Positions 1 to 9,701 of a stretch of 64,000 bases of DNA are shown here, one piece after another. The translations under genes were made by a program, and so were the position numbers. Within the stretch, counting starts at the first letter, position 1; every line of letters starts with the position of its first letter. The notes below the pieces were generated by a model. It ran no database searches, had not been told where the DNA came from, and saw only the letters and a list, made by a program, of their open reading frames with translations. This DNA comes from Rhodobacterales bacterium HKCCA1288 (GTDB taxonomy: Bacteria > Pseudomonadota > Alphaproteobacteria > Rhodobacterales > Rhodobacteraceae): NCBI GenBank assembly GCA_015693905.1, contig CP065161.1, forward strand, positions 2,091,001-2,155,000. The letters run 5' to 3'.

Positions 1-1643
1 TCGCTCAGCGTGTTTTGGATGCTCGCTTCAATCTCGCTATCAAGCGCGCTTGTGGCCTCGTCCAAAATCAAAATCGGCGCATCTTTCAGAACCACCCGCG
101 CAAGCGCAATGCGCTGTCTTTGCCCGCCCGAAAGTTTCACCCCGCGTTCGCCAACATGGGCCTCAAACCCTGTGCGGCCCTCTGGGTCTTCAAGATCATG
201 GATGAACCCTAAGGCCTCGGCGCGTTCTGCGGCGCGGATTACGTCAGCATCACTTGCATCGGGGCGGCCATAGGCGATGTTGTCGCGCACGGAGCGGTGC
301 AACAGGCTGCTGTCTTGCTGCACAACGCCCATTGTGGCGCGCAGGCTGTCTTGTGTCACATCGGCAATATTTTGGCCATCAATGCGGATTACGCCGCCTT
401 CACAATCATAAAAACGCAGCAAAAGTTTCACGAGGGTTGATTTCCCAGCGCCAGAGCGCCCGACAAGCCCGACCTTTTCGCCGGGCTGGATGGTTAAACT
501 GAGGCGATCTAAGCCACCCGCGCCGCGCCCATAATGGTGACTGACCGCGTCAAATTCGATCAATCCTTTTTCGAATTTGAGGGCGGATGCGTTATGGTGG
601 TCACGCAATGTGATCGGTTGGGCAATGGTCTCCATCCCCTCCATCACCACCCCCAATTCCCGGAATAGGCTTGAGAGAGCCCACATGATCCAGCCCGTCA
701 TTGCATTGAGCTGTAAGGTCAGGGCGGTTGCCGCAGCCACAACGCCAACAGTTGCCGTTCCCGTATACCACAACCAAACCGACCAACCGACAACGGACAC
801 GATCAAAAGTCCGTTCAAGGTCAATAGCGTGACGTCCATTATCGTGAATATCCGCATCTCGCGGGCGAATGTTTGGCGGGTGTGCTCAATGGCCTCGCGG
901 GCATAGTCCAGTTCGCGTGTTGTATGCGCGAAAAGCTTGACTGAGTGGATGTTGGTATAGCTGTCAACGACCCGTCCCGTTGTCATGGATCGCGCATCTG
1001 AACTGGCCTTGGAGGCGGGGGTGACATTGCGGATTGTCCAGCGCACCAACAGCCCATAAAGCCCGCACCAAATCACCAAGGGCACGGCAAGCCGTGGGTC
1101 TGACTGGGTCAGTAGGATCAGCGCGCCGATGAAATAGGCGATGGAAAATGTGATGGCGTCAAAAATCTGAAAAACCGCATCGCCTGCGGCGGGTGGGGTT
1201 TGCATAATCCGCCCTGCGATACGGCCCGCAAAATCATTTTCAAACCATCCGACCGATTGACGTAAAACATGCCGATGTGCCCGCCAACGGATCAGCGTGC
1301 CGAAATTCGGCAGGATCGCATTGTTCAAAAGCCCCACATCCAAAAGCTGCATCAAAGGGCGGACTAGCACCACAAAAAGCGCGACTAAGCCAAGCTCGAG
1401 CCCGTGATTTGCAAAGAGTTCTGCGGGACTATTGACCGATAGCAGATCAACAACGCGCCCCAAATAGACGATCAACCCCAATTCAATCGAAGCGACCACC
1501 ATCGACATAAAGGCGGCTGCGATGAACACCCGTTTGAAGGGTTGCGCATAGCTGCGCAAAAATGGCCAGAGTCGATTGGGGGGCGTATCCTCATCGGCGT
1601 AGGGCGTATAGGGATCTACCAGTGTTTCGAAAAATCGGAACAT
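1..1643 (-). CDS. ABC transporter, fused permease/ATPase (MsbA-like exporter), 3' end cut by window
   Basis: Not a complete reading frame here: it runs off the left edge, so about 547 N-terminal residues are visible. The start MFRFFETLVDPYTPY lies at 1643. Residues about 25-290 form a six-helix exporter-type membrane domain. The nucleotide-binding domain follows, with Walker A GRSGAGKST near residue 394, signature LSGGQRQRIAL near 505 and Walker B LILDEATSALDSE near 523. Only the H-loop end is missing. The half-transporter layout means it works as a dimer and probably exports a lipid, drug or peptide. Substrate cannot be told from sequence. It lies 64 bases downstream of the LysE-family gene on the same strand and may be co-transcribed with it and ispH. 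Confidence 0.93.
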   Translation of the reverse strand, partial: MFRFFETLVDPYTPYADEDTPPNRLWPFLRSYAQPFKRVFIAAAFMSMVVASIELGLIVYLGRVVDLLSVNSPAELFANHGLELGLVALFVVLVRPLMQLLDVGLLNNAILPNFGTLIRWRAHRHVLRQSVGWFENDFAGRIAGRIMQTPPAAGDAVFQIFDAITFSIAYFIGALILLTQSDPRLAVPLVIWCGLYGLLVRWTIRNVTPASKASSDARSMTTGRVVDSYTNIHSVKLFAHTTRELDYAREAIEHTRQTFAREMRIFTIMDVTLLTLNGLLIVSVVGWSVWLWYTGTATVGVVAAATALTLQLNAMTGWIMWALSSLFRELGVVMEGMETIAQPITLRDHHNASALKFEKGLIEFDAVSHHYGRGAGGLDRLSLTIQPGEKVGLVGRSGAGKSTLVKLLLRFYDCEGGVIRIDGQNIADVTQDSLRATMGVVQQDSSLLHRSVRDNIAYGRPDASDADVIRAAERAEALGFIHDLEDPEGRTGFEAHVGERGVKLSGGQRQRIALARVVLKDAPILILDEATSALDSEIEASIQNTLS

Positions 1644-1707
1644 TGCATCGGGCCTGATTGGTTGATTGGGTCGCAGCCTGACCCTGTGGCGCAATATAGG
1701 GCGGGGC

Positions 1708-2289
1708 TCACATAAAGACCATTGCGGCTGTCAGCGCGAGGGCGCTTGCCATGGTTTTGCGAAAAATATTCCATGCACGCGGCGTGGTCAGAAGCCGCGC
1801 TAAGGCCGTTCCTGCCGCGGCCCAAAACAGACAGACAAAAAGATTAATTCCTGAAAAGGCGGAGGAAAGGCGCAAGGCTTCTGTCAAAAGCGTGCCGCCC
1901 GCGCCAAAGCCCGCGGCGGCGGCAAGGCTGACGGCCCAGACCTTGGGATTGACCCATTGAAACATCACAGCCTGAAGAAAGGTAAACGGCTTTGCGACCT
2001 GTCGCGCCTTAGGATCCGCCGGTTTGGCCCGCCATAGGGTGAATGCCATATAAAGGATCCAAGATGCTGCGGCTATTTTCATCAATAAGGCAGCCACTGG
2101 ATAGGCCAATAAAATTGCGCTGACGCCAAGACTTGAGGCCGCGGCAATCACCCCCACCCCTGCGGCGACACCGAAAATATGCGGAATGGTCGCGCGAAAC
2201 CCGAACAGCGCGCCTGATGTGGTCAAGAGGATAACATTTGGCCCAGGCGAAAACAGCCCTGCAAAAACAAATGGGTAAAGCGGATCCAT
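1708..2289 (-). CDS. LysE/RhtB-family amino acid exporter
   Basis: 193 residues, almost entirely hydrophobic with about six membrane segments. The N-terminal FAGLFSPGPNVILLTTSGA matches the SPGPN signature of LysE/RhtB translocators, which export amino acids or homoserine lactone-like molecules across the inner membrane. A second family landmark, QWVNPKVWAVSLA, is near residue 110. Length is slightly short of the usual 200-210. The start lies 9 bases after the ispH stop on the same strand, suggesting an operon ispH-lysE-ABC exporter. Substrate unknown. Confidence 0.88.
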   Translation of the reverse strand: MDPLYPFVFAGLFSPGPNVILLTTSGALFGFRATIPHIFGVAAGVGVIAAASSLGVSAILLAYPVAALLMKIAAASWILYMAFTLWRAKPADPKARQVAKPFTFLQAVMFQWVNPKVWAVSLAAAAGFGAGGTLLTEALRLSSAFSGINLFVCLFWAAAGTALARLLTTPRAWNIFRKTMASALALTAAMVFM

Positions 2290-2298
2290 GGGCGATGG

Positions 2299-3249
2299 TT
2301 AGGCAGGCTCACGCAGGATGCGCGGCACTTTGAACTCAACATTTTCCACGGCAGTCTCAACCTGTTCGACTGTCACATCATAACGCGCCCGCACGGCATC
2401 AATCACTTCATTGACCAACAGCTCTGGCGCAGATGCGCCCGCCGTCAGACCAAGGCTGGTAATCCCCTCAAGCGCGCGCCAGTCAATATCGGTCGCCCGT
2501 TGCACAAGCTGCGCATAGTTGCAGCCCATTTTTGCCCCCACCTCGACCAAGCGTTTTGAATTTGAGGAATTGGGCGCGCCCACGACAAGCATGGCATCTG
2601 CCTTGACCGCCATCGCCTTGACGGCCTCTTGGCGGTTGGTGGTGGCGTAGCAAATATCTTCTTTGTGCGGGCCGATAATCGCAGGGAACCGTGTCTTGAG
2701 GGCCGCAACAACATCGGCGGTGTCATCAATCGAAAGGGTGGTTTGCGTCACAAAGGCCAGTTTCAGAGGGTCGCGTACCGTGAGGGTCGCAACATCCGCC
2801 ACTGTTTCAACCAAGACAACTTCGCCCTCGGGCAATTGGCCCATAGTGCCAATCGTTTCAGGATGGCCCGCGTGGCCGATCATCACGATCTGCAACCCCG
2901 CCTCATGATGTCGCGCCGCCTCGATATGCACTTTGGATACAAGCGGGCAGGTTGCATCAACATATATCATCTGCCGCCGCTCTGCGGTTGCGGGAACAGA
3001 TTTGGGCACCCCATGGGCAGAAAAAATCACGGGTCGATCATTTGGGCACTCGTCCAATTCTTCGACAAAAACTGCGCCCTTTTCGCGTAGGGCATCCACC
3101 ACGAATTTGTTATGCACGATTTCATGGCGCACAAAGACGGGTGCGCCCCATTTCTCGAGAGCCATTTCCACGATTTTAATTGCGCGATCTACACCTGCGC
3201 AAAATCCGCGCGGTGCGGCCAAATAGAGGGTGAGGGGCGGTTTTTGCAT
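2299..3249 (-). CDS. ispH: 4-hydroxy-3-methylbut-2-enyl diphosphate reductase
   Basis: 316 residues, full family length. IspH makes IPP and DMAPP from HMBPP in the last step of the MEP isoprenoid pathway using a [4Fe-4S] cluster. The three cluster cysteines are visible in [25 protein letters not shown] and [11 protein letters not shown]. Substrate-binding residues are seen in [25 protein letters not shown] and [13 protein letters not shown]. The 282-base gap upstream separates it from a divergent sensor kinase and must hold its promoter. Confidence 0.97.
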   Translation of the reverse strand: MQKPPLTLYLAAPRGFCAGVDRAIKIVEMALEKWGAPVFVRHEIVHNKFVVDALREKGAVFVEELDECPNDRPVIFSAHGVPKSVPATAERRQMIYVDATCPLVSKVHIEAARHHEAGLQIVMIGHAGHPETIGTMGQLPEGEVVLVETVADVATLTVRDPLKLAFVTQTTLSIDDTADVVAALKTRFPAIIGPHKEDICYATTNRQEAVKAMAVKADAMLVVGAPNSSNSKRLVEVGAKMGCNYAQLVQRATDIDWRALEGITSLGLTAGASAPELLVNEVIDAVRARYDVTVEQVETAVENVEFKVPRILREPA

Positions 3250-3531
3250 AGTATCTCTCCGATCACCCCACAGTTAAGTCTTTGTGGCCCCGCCGTCTAG
3301 CGTTTCTACCTACACCGCATCCGTGCAAGCGCCTCACACATGCCACATTTCCTGCGCATCAATGGGCAAGGTTGATCAACCCATCGATCAAAATATCTTC
3401 TGGTTATCGATAAATTTAATATTTTTCGGCACGATATTTGCATGGGTTTAACGCGTGAGGGTGAGTGCTATGTGCGGTGCTAAGGCGATGTTCAGAATTA
3501 TCTTCCAAATTGGCCGCCATCGCGGGGAGAT
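3250..3531. other. Divergent intergenic region ispH / hybrid kinase
   Basis: 282 bases without a credible gene. The middle part (about 3370-3440) is clearly AT-richer than the neighbours and holds several ATCGAT/TATCGAT words, as expected for promoters serving both directions. I could not place a convincing -35/-10 pair. Confidence 0.4.
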
Positions 3532-5778
3532 GTGATGAAAAGGCAATCAAACCAAACGGTGCAGATGCAGCCCACCCATTCGAGCCAAACACTCAATGCG
3601 CTCCGCAATCGTTCCGTCTATGTGTCAAATATTGTGGTAACCGTAACCGCCGCAGGGTGGTGCGCGATTGGCTTCGCGCTTGGGGAAATGCCGATTGTCT
3701 ATCTTGCCCTGTTCATGATGGGCTCGACCACGCTTGCCATTTTAGTCACGTTTTTTGGTCATCACACCATCGGCAAAATCCTGTGGTTTTTTGCAGGCTT
3801 GGTGACAATTACGGGTGCATTCTTTGTCTCACATCCAACAGCGCGGGTTGAATTCATGTATTTCGCGGTGGTGGCGGGGCCGTTTTTGGTTTTTTCCACG
3901 CGCTATCAACGCGGCCTCATTGTGACGCTGTTATCCATTGCTATCTGCACATGGATGCTCGCTGAATATCTTGGGTATGATTATTTTGGCGGGCCTTACA
4001 TCTCGGAAGAGATCGGCAGCGTGCTGCGCTATGTGGTCTATCTGACCGTGTTTGCAGTTTTAGCAATTGAATTATTGTTGATCGGTAATCTGACAGAAAC
4101 CTTCAATCAGCGCCTGACCGAAAGTGAGGAACGCGCCATTGCCGCCAATCAGGCAAAATCTGCCTTTCTTGCTGCGATGAGCCACGAAATCCGAACCCCA
4201 ATGAATGGGGTGGTGGGGATGATGGAATTATTGGATCAGTCCCCCTTAAGCCACGAACAAAAACGCTTCTTAGCAACAGCGCGCCGTTCGTCCTATGCCC
4301 TCTTGCGGTTCATTGATGACGTATTAGACGTCTCCAAAATTGATGCGGGCAAACTTGAACTTGCCCCAGAAAAGACGGATCTCTTGGCGCAGGTTGAAAG
4401 CACGGTCGAGGTCATGCGCGGCTATGCTGATGAACGCAATGTCACTGTGCGGTTCCGTTATGATTTAAGCCTGCCAAAATTTGTGATGATGGATGGTGGC
4501 CGCTTGGGGCAGATCACGCTGAACCTTTTGTCCAACGCGATTAAGTTCTCCAGTCCCCGCGATCGCGATGGATTGTCAGCCCCCCGCGCGGAAGTGGTTG
4601 TTCAGGTTACCCGCTTGGGTGAAATCCATGATGGCCGCGGGCAATTTGTATTAGAGTTCCGCGATAATGGCATTGGCATGGATGCTGACTTCATGCGCGA
4701 GATGTTCGAGCCCTTCACACAATCGGGCGCATCTACGGCCTTGCATTTTGGCGGCACAGGTTTGGGCCTGACAATTGTCAAGCAATTGGTCGATAAATTG
4801 GATGGCCAGATTGCCGTGCAAAGTGCTGTTGGCAAGGGCACAACCATTCGCATCACGTTGCCCCTCATTGAGGCATGCGAAACATTGGATTGCCCGCAGC
4901 TTGATGGATGGGCGATCCAAGCTTGGGCGAATGCCCCCGAAGATCGTGCGACCCTTTCCCCCTATTTTGAGGCCCTTGGCGCCACCCAAAATTGGGTTGA
5001 AACCATGGAAGATTTGCAGAGCCTCGCGGAAACGGCACCCGATAAGTCACTTTTTGTAATGGTTTTAGAAAATGCTGACCTGCCTGATCCTACGCAGGAT
5101 TTGGGCGCGTTTTCGAAGGTCAAGCTTTTGGGCCTCACGCGCCGCCGTGGGATGAGAACGGGACATTTGTCCCCAGATTTATTTGTTGCCCAAATTCGCC
5201 CACTATTGGCCAGTGACCTGCTTGCAGGTTTACGCCACCTCACAGGGCATCCCATTGCGGCACAATCCCCGCTTTTAAGCGCCGATATGATGCACCGCCC
5301 TGATCTAGCCTTTGAGAATGCCGAACGGGACCGCCGCGATATCGGCAAGACAAATTCACCCAATACCAAGCCACGGATTTTGTTGGTTGAGGATAACGAG
5401 GTGAATCAAATCGTGCTGACATCACAATTGCGACTTCTGGGATATGAAAGCCAGATTGCCATCAATGGGCGCGAGGCGCTTGCGGCGCTGGATCAAGACT
5501 GTTTCGATCTGATCCTCACCGATTGTCACATGCCCACGATGAATGGTTTTGAAATGACCCGCGAAATTCGGGCGCGTGAAAGTGCGTCAGGGTTCTCAAA
5601 AATCCCTATTATCGCCATCACGGCTGACGCCGTTGGCCATGACCGCCAAAAGGGGATTGATGTCGGCATGGATGCCTATCTGACCAAGCCTGTGCGCTTG
5701 GGGGATTTGTCGCAGATGTTGTCGCTCTATCTGGTGGGGGAGGAAGAGGGGCGCGGTGCCATGCGCAGGGCGCCTTAA
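3532..5778 (+). CDS. Hybrid sensor histidine kinase with C-terminal receiver
   Basis: 748 residues. The N-terminus (about 30-185) has five or six membrane helices with little periplasmic loop. A short coiled linker leads to a HisKA domain with phosphoacceptor His218 in MSHEIRTPMNG. The HATPase domain shows the N-box LNLLSNAIKFSS, G1 FRDNGIGMD and G2 GGTGLGLTI. Residues about 450-590 look like a degenerate receiver without a clear acid pocket. The C-terminal true receiver (about 625-740) has acidic residues in LLVEDNE, acceptor Asp664 in LILTDCHMP and the invariant lysine in LTKPV. There is no Hpt domain, so a separate phosphotransfer protein is expected. Its stop overlaps the convergent NYN gene by four bases. 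Signal unknown. GTG/ATG starts just downstream are possible; the first ATG pair at 3532/3535 is used. Confidence 0.93.
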   Translation: MMKRQSNQTVQMQPTHSSQTLNALRNRSVYVSNIVVTVTAAGWCAIGFALGEMPIVYLALFMMGSTTLAILVTFFGHHTIGKILWFFAGLVTITGAFFVSHPTARVEFMYFAVVAGPFLVFSTRYQRGLIVTLLSIAICTWMLAEYLGYDYFGGPYISEEIGSVLRYVVYLTVFAVLAIELLLIGNLTETFNQRLTESEERAIAANQAKSAFLAAMSHEIRTPMNGVVGMMELLDQSPLSHEQKRFLATARRSSYALLRFIDDVLDVSKIDAGKLELAPEKTDLLAQVESTVEVMRGYADERNVTVRFRYDLSLPKFVMMDGGRLGQITLNLLSNAIKFSSPRDRDGLSAPRAEVVVQVTRLGEIHDGRGQFVLEFRDNGIGMDADFMREMFEPFTQSGASTALHFGGTGLGLTIVKQLVDKLDGQIAVQSAVGKGTTIRITLPLIEACETLDCPQLDGWAIQAWANAPEDRATLSPYFEALGATQNWVETMEDLQSLAETAPDKSLFVMVLENADLPDPTQDLGAFSKVKLLGLTRRRGMRTGHLSPDLFVAQIRPLLASDLLAGLRHLTGHPIAAQSPLLSADMMHRPDLAFENAERDRRDIGKTNSPNTKPRILLVEDNEVNQIVLTSQLRLLGYESQIAINGREALAALDQDCFDLILTDCHMPTMNGFEMTREIRARESASGFSKIPIIAITADAVGHDRQKGIDVGMDAYLTKPVRLGDLSQMLSLYLVGEEEGRGAMRRAP

Positions 5779-6341
5779 TAGCTTTCCTCAAAGTCATCCT
5801 CACCGCCATTTTCGCGCGGGGGGCGTCCTACTGCGTCTTTTAACTCGTCCAATTCAATGAAATTGTCCGCCTGCCGCCTTAGGTCATCGGCAATCATGGG
5901 TGGGTTCGAGCGGATGGTGGACACAACCGAAACCCGAACGCCCTTGCGTTGGATGGCAGCCACAAGCGGACGAAAATCGCCATCGCCAGAAAACAGCACG
6001 ATATGATCGACATGGTCTGCGATTTCCATCGCATCGACCGCCAAATCAATATCCATATTCCCTTTGATCTTGCGGCGCCCTTGCGCATCTGTGAATTCCT
6101 TGGCGGCTTTCGTCACCATGGTGAACCCGTTGTAGTTCAACCAATCCACCAGAGGGCGAATCGGGGAATATTCGTCATTCTCAAGAAGGGCCGTATAATA
6201 AAATGCGCGAAGAAGTTTTCCGCGTTGCATGAATTCTTGGCGTAAGAGTTTATAGTCGATATCAAACGCCAAAGCCTTGGCTGCCGCATAAAGATTTGAG
6301 CCGTCAATAAAGAGCGCGAGGCGCTCATCACGATAAAACAT
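5775..6341 (-). CDS. NYN domain (LabA/DUF88-type) putative nuclease
   Basis: 188 residues. A PIN-like NYN fold is shown by the spaced acidic motifs LALFIDGSNLY (residues 8-18), GNMDIDLAVDAME (about 94-106) and LFSGDGDFRPLVAAIQRKG (about 116-134). This set of aspartates matches the metal-binding centre of LabA/YacP-type NYN proteins, which are thought to cut RNA. The C-terminal tail is acidic (ENGGEDDFEESY). It is transcribed convergently with the hybrid kinase and divergently from folK. RNA target unknown. Confidence 0.9.
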   Translation of the reverse strand: MFYRDERLALFIDGSNLYAAAKALAFDIDYKLLRQEFMQRGKLLRAFYYTALLENDEYSPIRPLVDWLNYNGFTMVTKAAKEFTDAQGRRKIKGNMDIDLAVDAMEIADHVDHIVLFSGDGDFRPLVAAIQRKGVRVSVVSTIRSNPPMIADDLRRQADNFIELDELKDAVGRPPRENGGEDDFEESY

Positions 6342-6437
6342 TTGAAAGACCTTATAACAAACAGACCAATCGCGGCCTTGAATAATTCGTCAAAATATCA
6401 CGATCAGCAATGCAGAGCAAAATAGGGGATAAATCAT

Positions 6438-7037
6438 TTGGCGCAAGCTTTCCTTTCTAATGCGGAGCCGCGCAAAGCACTTGTCGCGCTTGGCTCAAAT
6501 CTACCTGTCGAGGGGCAGGCGCCGCGCGTGGTTTTGGATCGTGCGATTGCACAGTTGCGGGACTATGTGACCGCACAGGGTGGTGGCGATTTCAAATTGA
6601 GCCAACTCTATCGAACCCCTGCATTTCCTGCAGGTTCTGGCCCTGATTTTGTGAATGCGGCGATCTCCTGTGACTGGCCATTAGACCCAAATTCGCTGCT
6701 GGAAAAGCTGCATGCTATAGAGGCCGATTTTGGCCGCAGCCGTTCACAACGCTGGGCCGCGCGTGGGTTGGATTTGGATCTTTTGGGCCTCGGCAATTTG
6801 GTTTTGCCAGACCCAGACACATGGCAAGTTTGGGCCAATCTCTCGACAAAAGAGGCGCAATCGCGCGCGCCTGATCAATTGATTTTACCTCACCCCCGCA
6901 TGGCTGAGCGCGGCTTTGTTTTAATCCCGCTCTGTGATGTTGCCCCAAATTGGTGTCACCCGATCCTTGGCGAAACGGTTTCTGAATTGCGCGCAAAATT
7001 GTCGCCCGAAGAGTGTCGTGAGATCAATCCACTGTGA
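6438..7037 (+). CDS. folK: 2-amino-4-hydroxy-6-hydroxymethyldihydropteridine pyrophosphokinase
   Basis: 199 residues with a TTG start at 6438. HPPK transfers pyrophosphate from ATP to 6-hydroxymethyldihydropterin in folate synthesis. Landmarks are VALGSNLP near residue 17, [19 protein letters not shown] (pterin and Mg binding acids) and [16 protein letters not shown]. It is longer than the about 160-residue enzyme of E. coli because of an inserted stretch around [16 protein letters not shown] before the LPHPR motif. It leads the folK-rpoZ-rsh block. The first in-frame ATG lies inside the pterin-binding region, so the TTG is preferred. Confidence 0.94.
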   Translation: MAQAFLSNAEPRKALVALGSNLPVEGQAPRVVLDRAIAQLRDYVTAQGGGDFKLSQLYRTPAFPAGSGPDFVNAAISCDWPLDPNSLLEKLHAIEADFGRSRSQRWAARGLDLDLLGLGNLVLPDPDTWQVWANLSTKEAQSRAPDQLILPHPRMAERGFVLIPLCDVAPNWCHPILGETVSELRAKLSPEECREINPL

Positions 7038-7131
7038 GGGCGCGTGCGGTCTTTTGCACTTGTATTTCGGGGGCGGTCTGACTATTTACGAGGCTTGCGC
7101 CCCTCCCTTAATCAGCCTTGGAGAGTTTAGT

Positions 7132-7485
7132 ATGGCCCGCGTGACGGTAGAAGATTGCGTAGACAAGGTTCCCAACCGCTTTGAATTGGTGATGCTTGCT
7201 GCACATCGCGCCCGCGAAATGGCGTCTGGCTCGCCGCTTACTGTGGATCGCGACAATGACAAGAATCCTGTCGTTGCGTTGCGCGAGATTGCAGAAGAGA
7301 CACAATCCGCAGATGGCCTGCGCGAGCGTTTCATTGAATCGCATCAAACTCAGATTGAGGTTGATGAGCCTGAAGAAGACACGATGACATTGTTGCAAAG
7401 CGCCGATCAGGATCGTCCACAAGCGGATGATATGACTGAAGAACAGATGTTGCGTGCCCTGCTTGAAGCGCAGGGGCAGAACTAA
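7132..7485 (+). CDS. rpoZ: RNA polymerase omega subunit
   Basis: 117 residues from ATG 7132, preceded by the Shine-Dalgarno GGAGA. The start [21 protein letters not shown] is the classic omega N-terminus, followed by the conserved helix [12 protein letters not shown]. Omega helps assemble beta-prime and, in proteobacteria, forms part of a ppGpp site. That suits its position 12 bases before the ppGpp synthetase/hydrolase gene. The frame is open upstream to 6934 but nothing there resembles omega. Confidence 0.97.
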   Translation: MARVTVEDCVDKVPNRFELVMLAAHRAREMASGSPLTVDRDNDKNPVVALREIAEETQSADGLRERFIESHQTQIEVDEPEEDTMTLLQSADQDRPQADDMTEEQMLRALLEAQGQN

Positions 7486-7497
7486 AACAGGCGATTT

Positions 7498-9651
7498 ATG
7501 GACGGAAATGGATCAGATCGAAGCGGCCTTCTCGATGCCGATGATCTGATCAGTCTTGTCCGAAACTACAATCCAAAATGCAATGAGGCCCTCCTGCGGG
7601 GGGCCTATTCCTATGCGCAGGATATGCATCAGGGGCAAATGCGCCAATCGGGTGAGGCCTATTTCACCCACCCTGTTGCGGTGGCCGCGATCCTGACCGA
7701 GATGCGGCTGGACGATGCCACAATCGCAACGGCGCTGCTGCATGACACGATCGAAGATACCAAGGGCACCTATTCCGAACTGGAAAGCCGTTTTGGGACG
7801 GATGTTGCGGAATTGGTCGATGGCGTGACCAAGCTGACCAATTTGCAGCTATCCAATCGCGAATCAAAGCAGGCTGAGAACTTCCGCAAATTGTTCATGG
7901 CCATGTCCAAGGATCTGCGCGTGATCCTCGTGAAACTGGCCGACCGATTGCACAATATGCGCACCATCCGCCATATGCGCGCCGAAAAGCAGCTGCAAAA
8001 ATCGCGCGAGACAATGGATATCTACGCGCCGCTTGCAGGCCGTATGGGGATGCAATGGATGCGCGAGGAGTTGGAAGACCTTGCCTTTCGCGTGGTCAAT
8101 CCCGAAGCCCGCAATTCGATCATGCGCCGCTTTTTGACCCTGCAGAAAGAATCGGGCGATGTGATCCCAAAGATCACCGATGATATCGAAGCCGTTTTAG
8201 CTAAGCATGGCATTTCTGGCGATGTCTATGGCCGTGCCAAAAAGCCCTTTTCGATTTGGCGCAAAATGCAGGAAAAAGACCTCGCCTTTTCGCGTTTGTC
8301 TGACATTTACGGATTTCGCGTCATCGTTGAGACAGAGGATGAATGCTATCGCGTTTTAGGGGCGATGCATCAAAGATGGCGTTCTGTTCCGGGAAGATTC
8401 AAGGATTACATCAGCCAGCCCAAGTCGAACGGCTATCGTTCGATCCATACCTCTGTTTCAGGGCGAGATGGTAAGCGTGTTGAAATCCAAATCCGCACGC
8501 GCCAGATGCACGAAGTTGCTGAATCTGGTGTCGCGGCGCATTGGTCCTATCGAGACGGGGTGCGCGCGGCGAACCCGTTTGCGGTTGATCCTGCAAAATG
8601 GTTGTCCACGCTGACAGAACGCTTTGAGATGGCCGAGGACCATGATGAATTCCTCGAACATGTGAAGTTGGAAATGTATTCCGACCAAGTGTTTTGCTTC
8701 ACGCCTAAAGGGGATGTTGTGAAGTTGCCGCGCGGGGCGACCCCGTTGGATTTCGCCTATTCGATTCACACGCGCATTGGCCATTCTTGCGTGGGGGCCA
8801 AGGTTGATGGCATTCGCGTGCCGCTTTGGACACGCCTGAAAAATGGCCAATCGGTCGAGGTTGTGACCGCCGAAGGTCAAAGCCCGCAGGCCACATGGAT
8901 TGATATTGTGGTGACAGGCCGTGCTAAGGCCGCAATCCGCCGCCGCCTCCGCGAAGAGGATCGGGGGCGTTATATCAAATTGGGGCGCGAATTGGCGCGG
9001 GTGGCGTTTGAGCATGCCAATAAGAAATCCACCCCCAAGGCCTTGGACACAGCCGCCAAGGCGCTTGGCCTCGAAGATGGTGACGAGGTTTTGGCGCGGA
9101 TCGGATCTGCTGAAATTTCGGCGCGCGATGTGGTGACCAAGCTTTATCCAGAACTCGCCACCAGCGGTGATTTTGTCGATGTCGATCAAAAGCGGGCTGT
9201 GATTGGTTTGCCCTCGGGGTCAGATGTGCAGCGTGCCCAATGTTGCCAGCCTGTGCCAGGTGAACGGATTGTGGGCATCACCTATCGCGGGCGTGGGCCA
9301 ATGGTTCATGCGATTGACTGCGAATCTTTGGCTGAATTCGACAACGCGCCCGAGCGTTGGATTGATCTGCATTGGTCAGAAGGTCGGCACGCTGCGGTGC
9401 ATAACGTCACGATCAACGTGACGATTTCGAATTTTAACGGTGTTTTGGGAAGAATCTGCACATTGATTGGCGAACAAAATGCCAATATCTCTGATTTACA
9501 TTTTATCGACCGAAAGCCAGACTTCTTTCGTTTATTAATTGATGTTGATGTAAGGGATGCTGAACATCTGCATGCGGTGATGATGGCATTGGAGGCTGAT
9601 AGCGATGTCGCCAAGCTTGGCCGTTATCGAGATGTAGAAAGGCGTCCTTAG
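7498..9651 (+). CDS. rsh: Bifunctional (p)ppGpp synthetase/hydrolase
   Basis: 717 residues, the long RelA/SpoT layout. The HD hydrolase domain has the intact HD pair in LLHDTIEDT near residue 82. The synthetase domain includes RFKDYISQPKSNGYRSIHT near 300-318 and VEIQIRTRQMHEVAE. A TGS domain starts near 396 (DQVFCFTPKGDVVKL) and an ACT domain occupies about 640-715. Alphaproteobacteria usually carry a single Rsh doing both reactions, and both active sites look complete here. The gene follows rpoZ closely, without a strong ribosome site of its own. Confidence 0.96.
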   Translation: MDGNGSDRSGLLDADDLISLVRNYNPKCNEALLRGAYSYAQDMHQGQMRQSGEAYFTHPVAVAAILTEMRLDDATIATALLHDTIEDTKGTYSELESRFGTDVAELVDGVTKLTNLQLSNRESKQAENFRKLFMAMSKDLRVILVKLADRLHNMRTIRHMRAEKQLQKSRETMDIYAPLAGRMGMQWMREELEDLAFRVVNPEARNSIMRRFLTLQKESGDVIPKITDDIEAVLAKHGISGDVYGRAKKPFSIWRKMQEKDLAFSRLSDIYGFRVIVETEDECYRVLGAMHQRWRSVPGRFKDYISQPKSNGYRSIHTSVSGRDGKRVEIQIRTRQMHEVAESGVAAHWSYRDGVRAANPFAVDPAKWLSTLTERFEMAEDHDEFLEHVKLEMYSDQVFCFTPKGDVVKLPRGATPLDFAYSIHTRIGHSCVGAKVDGIRVPLWTRLKNGQSVEVVTAEGQSPQATWIDIVVTGRAKAAIRRRLREEDRGRYIKLGRELARVAFEHANKKSTPKALDTAAKALGLEDGDEVLARIGSAEISARDVVTKLYPELATSGDFVDVDQKRAVIGLPSGSDVQRAQCCQPVPGERIVGITYRGRGPMVHAIDCESLAEFDNAPERWIDLHWSEGRHAAVHNVTINVTISNFNGVLGRICTLIGEQNANISDLHFIDRKPDFFRLLIDVDVRDAEHLHAVMMALEADSDVAKLGRYRDVERRP

Positions 9652-9701
9652 ACCCGACACGGCGCGGGTGTAGCTACGCGAGTAAGGGAGAGGAACAATC
9701 C

